The notes beneath the pieces were generated by a model that saw only the letters and a program-made list of their open reading frames with translations, was not told the DNA's origin and did no database searches. A program made the translations under genes and the position numbers. A stretch of 64,000 nt of DNA from Bacillus marasmi. Lineage in GTDB: Bacteria > Bacillota > Bacilli > Bacillales > Cytobacillaceae. The stretch spans positions 248,001-312,000 of the forward strand of contig NZ_LR656165.1 in assembly GCF_902168435.1 (NCBI RefSeq). The letters run 5' to 3'. Below, one piece after another: positions 1-9,762 of the stretch (the stretch's first letter is position 1; every line of letters begins with the position of its first letter).

Positions 1-39
1 CAGTCATTGCGATGAGCCTTTGTCTATTTCTTTATTGTA

Positions 40-2454
40 TTAACCTCTTAAAACGGCACCTGCTTGGTCTTTAACAGCTGTTAATACCTTTTCATGTGCT
101 TTTGTTACGTCTTCATCTGTTAAGGTACGCTCAGGATCAAAATATTTTAATGAGAAGGCAATCGATTTCTTACCTTGCTCCATTTTTTCACCTTCATATA
201 AATCGAAGACATAGACTTCTTTTAACAGGTTTCCACCAGCAGCAACGATGATTTGTTGTAATTCACCCGCTGATTTATCCTGATCAACCACTAAAGCAAT
301 ATCGCGTGTGATAGATGGGAAACGTGGAATGGACTCATAGCTAAGCGCAGGAGTTTCAGTTTCAAGAATCGCGCTTAATGATAATTCAAATACATATGTG
401 TCCTTTAAGTCTAAATCCTTTTGAACAGTTGGATGAACTTGGCCGACAAAACCAATGTCTTGGCCGTTTAAAAGGATTGCCGCAGTACGCCCTGGGTGCA
501 TATTTTCCAAAGTAGCTTGACGGTACTCGATTTTGTCCGTTAAGCCAAGCTTCGCGAACAGGCCTTCTAAAATTCCTTTAAGAACAAAGAAGTCAACCGG
601 CTTCTTTTCACCTTGCCATAGATGTGAATGCCAAAGACCAGTTATCGCTCCGGCAACATGCTCTTTTTCAACCGGCAATACATCTTTACCATTTTCAAGG
701 AAAACAGCTCCGACCTCATAAAGACTAATGCTATCATTTTGTCTTGCTGTATTATACTTTAACGCCTCCAAAAGCTGTGGCACAATGCTTAAACGAAGCA
801 TGCTGCGTTCTTCACTCATTGGCATTGCGAGGCGAATTGGCTCGCGTTTATCTAGAGCAAACTGCGTTGCTTTATCAACACTAGTTAATGAATAAGTAAC
901 GGCCTGATAAAGACCTGCTCCCTCTAAATAACGGCGAACCACACGGCGCTTTTGTTGGAAGTCAGTCAAGTAACCAGGGTTAGATGTACCAACAGGTAAA
1001 GTCATTGGCAGATGATCATAGCCATAAAGACGCGCTACTTCTTCAATTAAATCCTCTTCAATAGTAATATCGCCCCGTCTTGTTGGAACAGTTACAGTTA
1101 AGACATCATTATCAACTGCCACATCGAATTGTAGTCTATTAAAAATGTCTTGAACCTCTTCTAGAGTTAGTTGAGTGCCAATTACTGCGTTAATTTTCTC
1201 AAGAGAAATTGAAACAACTGCAGGATTTTGATCATACGTATCCACTTCCACTATTCCTTCAAGAACTTCACCGCCGGCATATTGCACCATTAATGCAGCT
1301 GCACGTTCCGCAGCTGCACGTACGCGATTCGGGTCAACGCCTTTTTCATAGCGGGTACTAGCTTCACTTCTTAAACCGTGATCTTTAGATGCTTTACGAA
1401 TGACACCACCTGTGAAGTAAGCAGATTCTAATAGTACTGTTGTTGTGTCAGCCTGTACTTCAGAGTTAGCACCACCCATTACACCTGCTAAAGCAACAGG
1501 TTCGGTTCCGTTTGTGATAACAAGATGGTCTTCAGATAAAGTACGTTTCGCATCGTCTAAAGTGATGATTTCTTCGTTAGCCTTCGCACGTCGAACCAAA
1601 ATTTCCTTCGAACCAAGACGGTCATAATCGAACGCATGTAATGGTTGACCGTATTCAAGCAAAATGTAGTTGGTAATGTCAACAACATTGTTATGTGGTC
1701 TAATACCAGCTGCCATTAGACGTGATTGCATCCATAATGGTGATTGACCAATTTTTACATTTTTAATCACTTTTGCAGTATAAATCGGGTTATCTTCATT
1801 CGCCTCAACACTTACTGTAATATAGTCAGATGCTTTTTCTGAAGAGGATTCGATTTCTGGCTGCGGAAGTTTTACTTGTTTGCCTAAAATAGCTGCTACC
1901 TCATACGCTACACCAATCATGCTTAAAGCATCAGCACGGTTCGGTGTTAAGCTTAACTCAAGAATTTCGTCATCGCGGTTAAGGAGGGCAAGCGCATCTT
2001 GACCAACCTCTGTATCGCTCGGGAACACGAAAATCCCCTCAGAATATTCTTTAGCAATAAGCTTGCTTTCAATGCCAAGCTCTTGAAGCGAACAGATCAT
2101 ACCGTTAGATTCTTCGCCGCGCAGCTTCGCTTTTTTTATTTTAAAATTACCCGGTAACACTGCACCAACTGTAGCGACTGCTACCTTTTGACCTTGAGCA
2201 ACATTCGGGGCACCACAAATAATTTGCACTGGGGCTTCTCCGCCAAGATCAACCTGGCACTTGCTTAATTTATCGGCATTTGGATGCTGCACTCGCTCAA
2301 CAACATGACCAACAACAACGCCCTTCATGCCTTCGTTAAGAAGCTCAACGCCTTCAACCTCAATCCCGCTTTTCGTGATTTTTTCAGCTAGCTCAGAAGC
2401 CGTCATTCCATCAAGATCAACGTATTCTTGGAGCCATTTATATGATACGAACAT
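40..2454 (-). CDS. pheT: Phenylalanyl-tRNA synthetase beta subunit
   Basis: This 804-residue protein is the beta chain of the alpha2-beta2 enzyme that charges tRNA-Phe in the cytoplasm. It has the usual order: N-terminal OB-fold tRNA-binding domain (about residues 40-155, with [14 protein letters not shown]), B3/B4 editing and B5 domains in the middle, and a C-terminal anticodon-binding FDX-ACB domain (from about residue 710, [14 protein letters not shown]). The length equals that of Bacillus PheT. It starts at ATG after a GGGGG ribosome site, lies 18 bp behind pheS, and so is controlled by the same T-box leader. Identity is secure. Confidence 0.98.
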   Translation of the reverse strand: MFVSYKWLQEYVDLDGMTASELAEKITKSGIEVEGVELLNEGMKGVVVGHVVERVQHPNADKLSKCQVDLGGEAPVQIICGAPNVAQGQKVAVATVGAVLPGNFKIKKAKLRGEESNGMICSLQELGIESKLIAKEYSEGIFVFPSDTEVGQDALALLNRDDEILELSLTPNRADALSMIGVAYEVAAILGKQVKLPQPEIESSSEKASDYITVSVEANEDNPIYTAKVIKNVKIGQSPLWMQSRLMAAGIRPHNNVVDITNYILLEYGQPLHAFDYDRLGSKEILVRRAKANEEIITLDDAKRTLSEDHLVITNGTEPVALAGVMGGANSEVQADTTTVLLESAYFTGGVIRKASKDHGLRSEASTRYEKGVDPNRVRAAAERAAALMVQYAGGEVLEGIVEVDTYDQNPAVVSISLEKINAVIGTQLTLEEVQDIFNRLQFDVAVDNDVLTVTVPTRRGDITIEEDLIEEVARLYGYDHLPMTLPVGTSNPGYLTDFQQKRRVVRRYLEGAGLYQAVTYSLTSVDKATQFALDKREPIRLAMPMSEERSMLRLSIVPQLLEALKYNTARQNDSISLYEVGAVFLENGKDVLPVEKEHVAGAITGLWHSHLWQGEKKPVDFFVLKGILEGLFAKLGLTDKIEYRQATLENMHPGRTAAILLNGQDIGFVGQVHPTVQKDLDLKDTYVFELSLSAILETETPALSYESIPRFPSITRDIALVVDQDKSAGELQQIIVAAGGNLLKEVYVFDLYEGEKMEQGKKSIAFSLKYFDPERTLTDEDVTKAHEKVLTAVKDQAGAVLRG

Positions 2455-2472
2455 AATCTTTTGTCCCCCTAA

Positions 2473-3516
2473 TTATAATGATTCATGTAAAGAGAATTGT
2501 TTTAAGAAGCGAATGTCATTGGTGTAGTAATGACGAATATCATCGACACCATACTTCAGCATCGCAATTCTTTCTGCACCGATACCGAACGCAAAGCCAG
2601 TGTATTTCTTCGAATCGAAGCCAGCCATTTCAAGCACGTTTGGATGAACCATTCCTGCTCCTAATACTTCAATCCAACCTGTTCCTTTACATACGTTACA
2701 GCCATGGCCGTTACAAATTTTACAAGAAATATCCACTTCAACACTTGGCTCAGTGAATGGGAAGAAGCTTGGTCTTAGGCGGATTTCACGATCTTCACCG
2801 AACATCTTTTTCGCGAATACATCAAGGGTACCTTTAAGGTCGCTCATGCGGATGTTTTCATCGACAACTAGCCCTTCAATTTGCATGAATTGATGAGAGT
2901 GGGTTGCATCATCATTATCACGACGATAAACCTTACCAGGACAAATAATTTTTACAGGACCTTTGCCTTGTTTCATTTCCATCGTACGTGCTTGCATTGG
3001 TGACGTGTGAGTACGTAGAAGGATTTCTTCTGTAATATAGAATGAATCCTGCATGTCACGAGCGGGATGTCCTTTTGGAAGATTTAGTGCTTCAAAATTA
3101 TAAAAATCCGTTTCTACTTCAGGACCTTCCGCAACGGTATAACCCATCCCAACGAATAAATCCTCAATTTCTTCGATGATGCGGGTAAGCGGATGGTGAT
3201 TGCCCACTTTTACCGGTCTGCCTGGTAGTGTTACATCAATTGTTTCGGCTGCCAATCTTTCATTGATAGCTGCAGCTTCCAGCTCCTGTTGCTTCGCTTC
3301 GATTTTAGTTGCGATTTCCTCACGAACTTCATTTACTAGCGCACCCATTTTCGGACGTTCTTCAGCTGAAAGCTTGCCCATACCTCTTAGTACTTCAGTA
3401 ATTGGACCCTTTTTTCCTAAATATGAAACGCGAATGTCATTAAGCTCTTTAAGATTTGCTGCTTGCTCGATTTTTTGTAAAGCTTCAGCCTGCAGCTCAG
3501 TTAATCTTTCCTGCAT
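2473..3516 (-). CDS. pheS: Phenylalanyl-tRNA synthetase alpha subunit
   Basis: This is the catalytic subunit of phenylalanyl-tRNA synthetase, which activates Phe with ATP and transfers it to tRNA-Phe. It is 347 residues long, close to the 344 of B. subtilis. An N-terminal coiled-coil arm (residues 1-90) precedes the class II core, with motif 2 around [10 protein letters not shown] and motif 3 near [23 protein letters not shown] site lies 9 nt before the ATG. It is the first gene of the pheST operon, preceded by a T-box leader with a Phe codon. Confidence 0.98.
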   Translation of the reverse strand: MQERLTELQAEALQKIEQAANLKELNDIRVSYLGKKGPITEVLRGMGKLSAEERPKMGALVNEVREEIATKIEAKQQELEAAAINERLAAETIDVTLPGRPVKVGNHHPLTRIIEEIEDLFVGMGYTVAEGPEVETDFYNFEALNLPKGHPARDMQDSFYITEEILLRTHTSPMQARTMEMKQGKGPVKIICPGKVYRRDNDDATHSHQFMQIEGLVVDENIRMSDLKGTLDVFAKKMFGEDREIRLRPSFFPFTEPSVEVDISCKICNGHGCNVCKGTGWIEVLGAGMVHPNVLEMAGFDSKKYTGFAFGIGAERIAMLKYGVDDIRHYYTNDIRFLKQFSLHESL

Positions 3517-3562
3517 GTGTTTTTTCCTCCTTCGTTTTCTTGGTCATGCATTTTTTGCATAC

Positions 3563-3597
3563 AAAAAAACCTCGTGCCCGAAAAAGGGACGAGGTTT
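3563..3597 (-). terminator. T-box regulated terminator before pheS
   Basis: An inverted repeat of AACCTCGTCCC and its complement is followed by seven T residues on the minus strand. It overlaps the 3' half of the T-box, as expected for a terminator/antiterminator switch. Confidence 0.92.
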
Positions 3598-3874
3598 GGT
3601 TCGCGGTACCACCCTTATTAACAAGCACGTCAAACAATGCCTGTTCGCTTAATTGGATAACGACTTTTTAGCCGATGCATCTTTACACTAGAAAAGCGGA
3701 AGCGGCTCGCCTGTGTGGCAGCATGCTACTTTTCATAATGGTCCCGATGCCAACTCCGGAGGTGAACTTCACTTTCCCTTACCATAAAAATGCTTCCAGT
3801 CTCGGCATTTTCTCCCTAAATGGCTGGTGAAAAGCTACTTTTCTCCATCAACGTTTTTTTGGTCATGCAATTTG
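3563..3874 (-). ncRNA. T-box leader of pheST
   Basis: The leader RNA senses uncharged tRNA-Phe and allows read-through into pheST. The conserved T-box AAGGGTGGTACCGCG is read on the minus strand at 3602-3616. It is followed at once by a terminator with GAGG..CCTC-type stem arms and a run of T (3563-3597). A candidate UUC (Phe) specifier codon sits at 3764-3766 within TTCACCTCCGGA. An R1 repeat fragment (3691-3712) lies between the stem I region and the antiterminator, which is unusual. Confidence 0.93.
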
Positions 3875-3880
3875 CAGTTA

Positions 3881-3909
3881 ATTATAGTACATTTTACTAA
3901 CAGATTCAA
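3881..3909 (-). promoter_or_regulatory. SigA promoter of pheST
   Basis: On the minus strand TTGAAT (3904-3909) and TATAAT (3881-3886) are separated by 17 nt, which is a near-consensus vegetative promoter. Transcription would begin near 3874, giving a leader of about 360 nt before pheS. Confidence 0.8.
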
Positions 3910-3946
3910 ATATTTCTATAAAATTAATCGCCCATTTTGTTCTTTA

Positions 3947-4075
3947 TTAATTGGTGCTCCGGGCACTTTGCTTTCCGCGGGCGGTGCAGGGAGCCTCCTC
4001 GGCGCTATAACGCCTGTGGGGTCTCCCTATGCCCTTTTTACCCGCAGGATTCTTCATGCCCTCCGCCCCAATTAA
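3947..4075. repeat. R2-family intergenic palindromic repeat, copy 1
   Basis: This is a 129-bp G+C-rich block bounded by TTAATTGG and CCAATTAA, with internal arms such as CTCCGGGCAC. It shares the core GCTTTCCGCGGG and the stretch CTCCTCGGCGC..GCC..GGGGTCTCCC with the copy at 28728-28981. It fills the gap between the pheST promoter and ysgA. No ORF with a ribosome site is seen in it. Confidence 0.8.
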
Positions 4076-4091
4076 CAATCAAGTATTAGCA

Positions 4092-4844
4092 CTATTTAAA
4101 ATAATACAAAAGAATTCCTGTTGCGACGGCAACGTTTAGTGATTCGCTTTTGCCGTGAATCGGGATGTAGAGATTGCTTGTTGTTTGCTGGAGCAGCTCT
4201 TTTGCAACGCCGCTACCCTCATTGCCAACTATTAGAGCAAATTCGTGTGTCGGTGTTACTTCCCGATAATTTTGACCGTTTTCTAGTGATGTCCCATAAA
4301 CTGGTATGCCTTTTTGCTGTAAAGTTTCAATCCAATTATTTAGGTCACCTGTGATAATTGGCAGATGAAAATGACTGCCCTGTGCAGAACGCAACACCTT
4401 CGGATTATACACATCAACGCTGCCTTTGCCAACGATAACCCCGTCAATACCAGCAGCATCAGCTGTACGAATCATCGTGCCAACATTGCCAGGATCTTGA
4501 ACCGCATCAATTAACAAAAACGTTTTTGCGCTTGATACATCCAAGCTAACCTGCTCTTGCCGACAAACAGCAATGACTCCCTGCGGCGTCTCTGTATCTG
4601 ATAATGTTTTAATCACTTCTTCAGTAACAGTTGTTACCGGTATTGAGCCATAATTCCAATGCGGCGGAAGCTCGGCCGCTTCATTGACAATCAACTCAGT
4701 AATCACATTTTCCTGCTTCAACGCTTCCTCAACTAAATGATAGCCTTCAATCAAAAATGTTCCAGTTTTGTCTCGTTCTTTTTTAGTTAATAGCTTTTTC
4801 CATTCTTTTATTTGCGGATTTTTAACAGAGTGAATATGCTTCAC
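4092..4844 (-). CDS. ysgA: TrmH/SpoU-family RNA 2'-O-methyltransferase
   Basis: This predicted SPOUT-class enzyme transfers a methyl group from AdoMet to a ribose 2'-OH in rRNA or tRNA. It has an N-terminal substrate-binding domain (residues 1-95) and the SpoU motifs DAVQDPGNVGTMIRTADAAG, IVGNEGSG and SLNVAVATGILLY that form the trefoil knot. I chose GTG at 4844 as the start because AAAGGTG lies 7 nt upstream and the protein then begins like B. subtilis YsgA. An upstream TTG at 4868 is also in frame. It is monocistronic here, next to sspI as in B. subtilis. Confidence 0.93.
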   Translation of the reverse strand: MKHIHSVKNPQIKEWKKLLTKKERDKTGTFLIEGYHLVEEALKQENVITELIVNEAAELPPHWNYGSIPVTTVTEEVIKTLSDTETPQGVIAVCRQEQVSLDVSSAKTFLLIDAVQDPGNVGTMIRTADAAGIDGVIVGKGSVDVYNPKVLRSAQGSHFHLPIITGDLNNWIETLQQKGIPVYGTSLENGQNYREVTPTHEFALIVGNEGSGVAKELLQQTTSNLYIPIHGKSESLNVAVATGILLYYFK

Positions 4845-4970
4845 GTTTGTCACACCTTTAACTTTCAAATTCAGTTCTTCTATTATAACTTAATTTTCAT
4901 ACATAAAAAAATGATAATAGGGAAAAGATAGAATTTGAAATGGAAATGGATAATAAAGGAGCGAATACGA

Positions 4971-5180
4971 ATGAATTTTAATTTAAGAAATGCAGTTATC
5001 CACAATGTATCTGGAAATTCTCAGGATGAATTACGCGATACGATTGTTGATGCCATTCAAAATGGCGAGGAAAAAATGCTCCCTGGACTTGGTGTTCTGT
5101 TTGAAGTGATATGGCAAAATGCTTCTGAGGATGAGCGGTTGGAAATGCTGCAAACACTTGAAAGTGGTTTAAAACAATAA
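4971..5180 (+). CDS. sspI: Small acid-soluble spore protein I
   Basis: This minor spore-core protein has 69 residues and is made only in the forespore. The segment [19 protein letters not shown] is nearly identical to B. subtilis SspI, and the length matches (71 there). ATG at 4971 follows AAAGGAG at 8 nt; a longer upstream in-frame extension lacks a ribosome site. Its position beside ysgA is conserved in Bacillus. It shows that the organism forms endospores. No clear SigG promoter could be assigned by eye. Confidence 0.95.
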   Translation: MNFNLRNAVIHNVSGNSQDELRDTIVDAIQNGEEKMLPGLGVLFEVIWQNASEDERLEMLQTLESGLKQ

Positions 5181-5234
5181 TCCTATGATGTGTTGTTTCA
5201 GCTTTATTTTTCAAAAAGCGCTGTTAAACATAAT

Positions 5235-5347
5235 TGTTGATTTCCGCTCCCAGGCACTTCGCTTTCCACGGGGCGTGCGGTGAGCCTGTAGTCTCACCTG
5301 TCCCGCTACTCCCGTAGGAGTCTACGTGCCTTCCGCTGCAATCAACA
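5235..5347. repeat. R2-family intergenic palindromic repeat, copy 2
   Basis: This 113-bp imperfect palindrome is bounded by TGTTGATT and AATCAACA. It contains GGCACTTCGCTTTCC near one end and GAGTCTACGTGCCTTCCGC near the other, shared with the copy at 28728-28981. It lies between the 3' ends of sspI and the M42 peptidase gene. Confidence 0.82.
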
Positions 5348-5395
5348 AGTGTAAAAATCAACATTGCTCTTAAACACAGCCTTTCAAAAAATAAT

Positions 5396-5433
5396 AAAGG
5401 GTACCGCGTTGGAATTGATGCGGTACCCTTTTT
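5396..5433 (-). terminator. Terminator of the M42 peptidase gene
   Basis: The stem AAAGGGTACCGC / GCGGTACCCTTT has a 12-nt loop and lies directly after the stop codon. T-rich flanks on both sides may let it work in both directions. Confidence 0.85.
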
Positions 5434-5437
5434 CTTA

Positions 5438-6523
5438 TTATTGATAAGTGATTTGGTCAACTGTTTCCTTGTCTAAACGTTTAATCGCTTCAACAATAAG
5501 TTTAACGGCATTTTCAAAATCATCTCGGTGAAGCATTGCTGCGTGTGAGTGGATATAGCGTGTTGCGATTCCGATTGATAATGCAGGCACACCGTTGTGT
5601 GAGAGGTGAATTGCACCAGAATCTGTTCCACCGCCAGGCATCGCTTCAAATTGATATGGAATCTCCTGTTCATCAGCAAGGTCGGTGATGAAATCGCGCA
5701 AACCTTTGTGAGATACCATTGAAGCATCATAAAGCACGATTTGTGGACCCGCACCCATTTTTCCAAGTGCTTCTTTTTCAGAAACGCCCGGAGTGTCGCC
5801 AGCAATACCGACATCAACGCCAAAAGCAATATCCGGTTCAATTTTATAAGAAGATGTTTTGGCCCCACGTAGGCCAACCTCTTCCTGAACCGTTCCCACC
5901 CCATAAACTTCATTTGGATGGTCAACACCTTGCAGGCGCTTTAATACTTCAATCGCAATCGCACAACCGATACGGTTATCCCACGCTTTTGCAAGGAGCA
6001 TTTTTTCATTGTTCATGACCGTAAACTCGAAATGAGGAACGACCATGTCACCTGGCTTAATGCCCCATTCTTTCGCTTCGTCACGACTGGATGCCCCGAT
6101 ATCGATAAACATATCCTTAATTTCAACTGGTTTCTTTCTTGCATCAGCAGATAGAATGTGCGGTGGCTTCGAGCCAATCACCCCGGTTACTTCACCTTTA
6201 CTTGTCACAATCGTAACCCGTTGGGCAAGCATAACCTGTCCCCACCAGCCTCCAACCGTTTGAAAGCGCAAGAAGCCTTTATCATCAATATTTGTAATCA
6301 TGAACCCTACTTCATCCAAGTGACCTGCAACCATAATTTTCGGTCCGCCGGCTTTACCTGTCTTCTTAGCGATTAAGCTACCAAGATTGTCAGTTGTCAC
6401 TTCGTCTGCGTAAGGAGCAATATATTTTTTCATCACTTCGCGCACTTCACGCTCGTTGCCGGGAATTCCTTTGGCATCAGTTAAATCTTTTAGCATGACT
6501 AACGTTTCATCTAATTTCGCCAT
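5438..6523 (-). CDS. ysdC: M42-family metallo-aminopeptidase (YsdC type)
   Basis: This 361-residue cytosolic zinc/cobalt aminopeptidase belongs to the glutamyl aminopeptidase/endoglucanase M42 family and is the same length as B. subtilis YsdC. Visible metal and catalytic motifs are AGHLDEVGF (metal His and Asp), AWDNRIG (bridging Asp), QEEVGLRGA (catalytic Glu pair), [19 protein letters not shown], and the late metal His in [14 protein letters not shown]. Family members form tetrahedral dodecamers that trim peptides from the N-terminus. The physiological substrate is unknown. An AGGGAG site lies before the ATG. Confidence 0.93.
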   Translation of the reverse strand: MAKLDETLVMLKDLTDAKGIPGNEREVREVMKKYIAPYADEVTTDNLGSLIAKKTGKAGGPKIMVAGHLDEVGFMITNIDDKGFLRFQTVGGWWGQVMLAQRVTIVTSKGEVTGVIGSKPPHILSADARKKPVEIKDMFIDIGASSRDEAKEWGIKPGDMVVPHFEFTVMNNEKMLLAKAWDNRIGCAIAIEVLKRLQGVDHPNEVYGVGTVQEEVGLRGAKTSSYKIEPDIAFGVDVGIAGDTPGVSEKEALGKMGAGPQIVLYDASMVSHKGLRDFITDLADEQEIPYQFEAMPGGGTDSGAIHLSHNGVPALSIGIATRYIHSHAAMLHRDDFENAVKLIVEAIKRLDKETVDQITYQ

Positions 6524-6596
6524 TTAGTTCGACTCCCTTAATATGTATTTGTACTTCATTATACAAAACGCTATGTTGTCTTGTAAAAAATTTGAG

Positions 6597-7088
6597 TTAA
6601 TAGCCTTGCTCTTGTCTCTCATAATTTACTTCGTTTTTCTTAATATATGCCTGTTCGATTTCGGCAGACGTAAATCCTAGTAATTGGGCGATGTAGAGAC
6701 ACTCTTGGAACATCTCTTGATATGCTTGTCGCGTCTTGCTTTGGCGGAACTGTTCGATTGTAGCATAGGTTGTTAAAAATTGTTCAGTCAACGACTCTGC
6801 TTGCGGTTTTTCATCGTTAAGATTGATTTCATCCGTAAAGCCCGCTTCAATGCCTAACGATAAAATGAAATGAATGCCGTCAACAAACTCTTCAAGAATG
6901 ACTTCCTTTTCTGACGCGGGCTTCAAACTCCAGAATTTAAAGCAGCGTGTTTCGTTCGCCAGTTCGCCCAATTCAACGAGCAAAGCAAGAACTTTTCGAT
7001 CGAATAAGTCTTCAGTTTGCAAATTATGCTGGGCTTCAATATGGCTATCTAGACCTTTTTGCATCGTAAATAGTTTCTCTAAATTCAT
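6597..7088 (-). CDS. dUTPase-like all-alpha NTP pyrophosphohydrolase
   Basis: This 163-residue protein resembles the all-alpha dUTPase/MazG-like superfamily (dUTPase_2 type), which hydrolyses dUTP or related dNTPs to the monophosphate and pyrophosphate. The two metal-binding motifs are present: ExxE in LVELGELANE (about residues 38-42) and ExxD in LEEFVDGIHF (about 67-71). It begins at ATG after GAGGAG and lies 13 bp behind the aminotransferase gene, so they are probably co-transcribed. The substrate (dUTP or dCTP) cannot be settled from sequence alone. Confidence 0.8.
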   Translation of the reverse strand: MNLEKLFTMQKGLDSHIEAQHNLQTEDLFDRKVLALLVELGELANETRCFKFWSLKPASEKEVILEEFVDGIHFILSLGIEAGFTDEINLNDEKPQAESLTEQFLTTYATIEQFRQSKTRQAYQEMFQECLYIAQLLGFTSAEIEQAYIKKNEVNYERQEQGY

Positions 7089-7101
7089 GTTTATTTTCTC
7101 C

Positions 7102-8724
7102 TCATATTGTTATTTCGTTCGTCATCGCTAATTGTTCATATTGCGTGACATTCTCAAGTAGTGACACCATTTTTTCAATATCCTCAACATCGTAATCACC
7201 GATAGTTGCAATCTGAATCCAATTTCGCTCACGTAAATAATCACTTCGATAATGAAGCTGATAGCCCTGGTAACGAATCAATTCACCAATGGCAGTTGAA
7301 GAGATCGACTTCGGGATGACAACTGTCATAATAATTGGAGAAGCGTGGTTTATCGGCGCAAGAATCTCCATTCCTCGCTCCTCTAAGTGATTTCGAATCA
7401 GGTGATAACGCTGGTTTATTTTCCGGATTCGCGCATCATTATCCATTTGTATTGCAGTATGTAATGCGTTGATAAGATTTGAAGAATGTGAAAATGGAAT
7501 GCTATCATTATCCTCATAAAGTCCGAGATCGATATAATTCGGTAGTCGCTTTGACGGCATGACGTGATGTTGGTGGAACACAAACGATAGCCCTGTGAAA
7601 GCTCCAAGCGCTTTACCACTGACACCAGACGCTAAATATACTCCTGCCAAATCAATAGGGACTGTCCCTAATGAACTAATGCAATCCACACAAAGCTTAA
7701 TGTCGTGTTGAGCAGCGATGGCTTTAACTGCATCAAGATCGTTTAGGATGCCAGTTGAGGTTTCACTATGAACCATCCAAATCCAGGCTGGTGGCGTTTG
7801 GTCAGTTTTTATTTTCCCAAGAATCTCTTGGGGTAAAATTGGTTGTCCCCAGTCCTTTTCGATTGTATCGAATATGAGGCCAAAGCGTTCAGCCTGCAAT
7901 TTAAGCCTTGTGCCAAATTCGCCATTGATTAAGATGAGTCCAGGTTTATTTAATAATGATAGCTGAGCGCCAATCATATCATTCGCTAACGTACCCGAAC
8001 CAAGAAGAATTTGCACATGCTGGCTGTTTGTAATTTGGCAAAGACGCTTTTTCGTGTTGGTTAAATGATCAATGAACGCTTCTGAGCGATGGGAAATTGG
8101 TTCAGCTGCAAAGGCTGCTTTGATTTCTGGTAAAATTGGAACAGGGCCAGGCAGAAAATGAATCATCGGTTTAATGATTCGGCCTGCAAGCGATTGGTCA
8201 AAGGTTTCCTTCGTTAAATACATCGGCTGATATTGGGCGTCCTCACTGCCCACTAGGTGAGCAAAGGGCTCGAACCCCATTTGTCGGTACAACTTAAGCT
8301 GGCGAGTCGTTCCAGAAATTACTGCCGCATCAAAGCCTTTCCTCAAACTATAGCGTGCCAAAAATTGTGCCAATCCGAGAAATACTCTGCCATGGCGATA
8401 TTCTTTTGCGACAGATAATAAGCGAATTTCACAAGGTTTTTTGGCTTCGATATGCTTCGGGAGCGCGGCTTCAACCTGTCCAATTTTTTTATCCAAGGAA
8501 AACGGGCGCTTGTCGCGGATTGCAATCATCCCGATGACCTGTGTTTCTTTTATACAAATAATATATGTATTTTCATCGTTGTAGGGGTCAATTAACATTT
8601 CTTGCTCATTTTCATGATGCTGCGGAATTTCCTTCACAAATGTTTGATAGTTGAGTTGATGGATTTGCTGAAATTCTTGGGGATGATTGGCGATTTTGAA
8701 TATGTAATCATGATTTTCGCTCAT
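7102..8724 (-). CDS. Fusion of GNAT acetyltransferase and class V aminotransferase
   Basis: This 540-residue protein has two enzymatic halves. Residues 1-175 look like a GNAT N-acyltransferase (VIGMIAI, EIRLLSVAKEYRHGRV and the helix LKLYRQMGFEPF). Residues 190-540 are a fold-type I PLP enzyme of the class V, alanine-glyoxylate/serine-pyruvate type: LLGSGTLANDM phosphate loop, Asp347 in CVDCIS for the pyridine nitrogen, and SGKALGA with Lys371 as the likely Schiff-base lysine. The start overlaps the end of the PlsY-like gene by 17 bp, suggesting translational coupling. Substrate and product are not known. Confidence 0.82.
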   Translation of the reverse strand: MSENHDYIFKIANHPQEFQQIHQLNYQTFVKEIPQHHENEQEMLIDPYNDENTYIICIKETQVIGMIAIRDKRPFSLDKKIGQVEAALPKHIEAKKPCEIRLLSVAKEYRHGRVFLGLAQFLARYSLRKGFDAAVISGTTRQLKLYRQMGFEPFAHLVGSEDAQYQPMYLTKETFDQSLAGRIIKPMIHFLPGPVPILPEIKAAFAAEPISHRSEAFIDHLTNTKKRLCQITNSQHVQILLGSGTLANDMIGAQLSLLNKPGLILINGEFGTRLKLQAERFGLIFDTIEKDWGQPILPQEILGKIKTDQTPPAWIWMVHSETSTGILNDLDAVKAIAAQHDIKLCVDCISSLGTVPIDLAGVYLASGVSGKALGAFTGLSFVFHQHHVMPSKRLPNYIDLGLYEDNDSIPFSHSSNLINALHTAIQMDNDARIRKINQRYHLIRNHLEERGMEILAPINHASPIIMTVVIPKSISSTAIGELIRYQGYQLHYRSDYLRERNWIQIATIGDYDVEDIEKMVSLLENVTQYEQLAMTNEITI

Positions 8725-9280
8725 GTTTGTTCAGCCTTTCCTTAATATTTTCGCTGTGGGCAAAATAAAGCACGATTGTGATTAGTACTATGATGAGAAT
8801 GCTAATGCTCGAGTATTTTAAAAAATATAGCATAACCGGGAGTAACAAAAATGAACCTAACCCTGCAAAAGTAAAGCTTTTCACAAATAAATAGATGACG
8901 AGGAAACCTATAATAATGACAGGGATTGCGAATGGTTCAAACGTGATGATCCCTCCGATAAATGTCGAAATCCCTTTTCCACCTTGGAATCGGAGGAGGA
9001 TAGGCAAAATATGGCCAAGGATTGCTAGAGCTAACCCAAGCAGTGTGATTTCATCTGTAAACTCGAAGTTCTTGGCGACAAGAATTACAAGTCCCCCTTT
9101 TAATGCATCTCCTAAGAAAGTGAGCACGAAGCCTTTCTTTCCAAGAATGCGGCCAGCATTTCTCGCACCAACATTTCCACTCCCCTGCTGACGTATATCT
9201 TCCTTACCAAACAGCTTCACGATAAAATACCCTGTCATAATATTTCCTAAGAAATAGGCAAAGAGAAAATACAGAATCAT
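8708..9280 (-). CDS. PlsY-family glycerol-3-phosphate acyltransferase paralogue
   Basis: This 190-residue integral membrane protein has about five hydrophobic segments and the PlsY signatures GSGNVGARNAGR and LRFQGGKGIS. PlsY enzymes transfer the acyl group of acyl-phosphate to glycerol-3-phosphate in the inner leaflet. It is probably an accessory paralogue, not the housekeeping plsY, because it is tied to a GNAT-aminotransferase gene that overlaps its 3' end. A GGAGGAGG site precedes the ATG. Its acceptor may not be glycerol-3-phosphate; that is inference from the neighbour. Confidence 0.83.
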   Translation of the reverse strand: MILYFLFAYFLGNIMTGYFIVKLFGKEDIRQQGSGNVGARNAGRILGKKGFVLTFLGDALKGGLVILVAKNFEFTDEITLLGLALAILGHILPILLRFQGGKGISTFIGGIITFEPFAIPVIIIGFLVIYLFVKSFTFAGLGSFLLLPVMLYFLKYSSISILIIVLITIVLYFAHSENIKERLNKHERKS

Positions 9281-9401
9281 GCTTGCTGCGCCTCCTCCTT
9301 GTTTTGGCTTGCATTCAATTAATAAGACGTTGCAACACGTGATTCCGTCTCTATTTTAAATGATAATATTTTCGATTGATGAAGGATATATGACATTTTG
9401 T

Positions 9402-9665
9402 TTATTTTATTAAAAAATAGCCAATGAGAACGACTTGGATAATGGCCAGCAGCGGGAAACCAAGCTTGAAGTTCGTATGTTTCGTTTTATGACGAAACAC
9501 TTGCATTGCAATCGTCATCGCGAGTGCTGCTCCAACAATCGCCGTTAGCCAAAGTGTACGTTCTGAAATTCGGTATTCGTGATTTCTTGCTCGTCTTTTA
9601 TCCTCCCCCATTAAAAAGAATCCAATAACGTTTATGATGATGACTATCCAGGTGATGATATTCAA
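9402..9665 (-). CDS. ysdA: DUF1294 membrane protein (YsdA-like)
   Basis: This is a small membrane protein of 87 residues with hydrophobic segments at about residues 3-19, 39-56 and 68-86, and the DUF1294 motif GEDKRRARNHEYRISE between the first two. Function is unknown in the family. The start is TTG, set 8 nt behind GGGAGGC. In B. subtilis ysdA also lies just beyond rplT. Here a NERD gene and the 52-bp array separate the two. It is divergent from the NERD gene. Confidence 0.85.
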   Translation of the reverse strand: MNIITWIVIIINVIGFFLMGEDKRRARNHEYRISERTLWLTAIVGAALAMTIAMQVFRHKTKHTNFKLGFPLLAIIQVVLIGYFLIK

Positions 9666-9762
9666 ATTTTTGAGCCTCCCTTTTATTGCTTTTGCTTGTA
9701 AAATATTTTTATTTTCCCTAAAATTAATATATCAATATAAGATTGGAGATGAAATATGGAAT

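Noticed and set aside
4882-4887. TATAAT as promoter of ysgA
   Set aside because: There is no acceptable -35 hexamer 16-18 nt upstream on the minus strand, so I did not list it as a promoter.
5224-5460. 78-codon minus-strand ORF across the R2 repeat and the M42 terminator
   Set aside because: It covers a palindromic repeat and a terminator, with no ribosome site; it is an open frame by chance.
5473-5928. 151-codon ORF on the minus strand
   Set aside because: It is a shifted frame inside the M42 peptidase gene, whose motifs are in the other frame.
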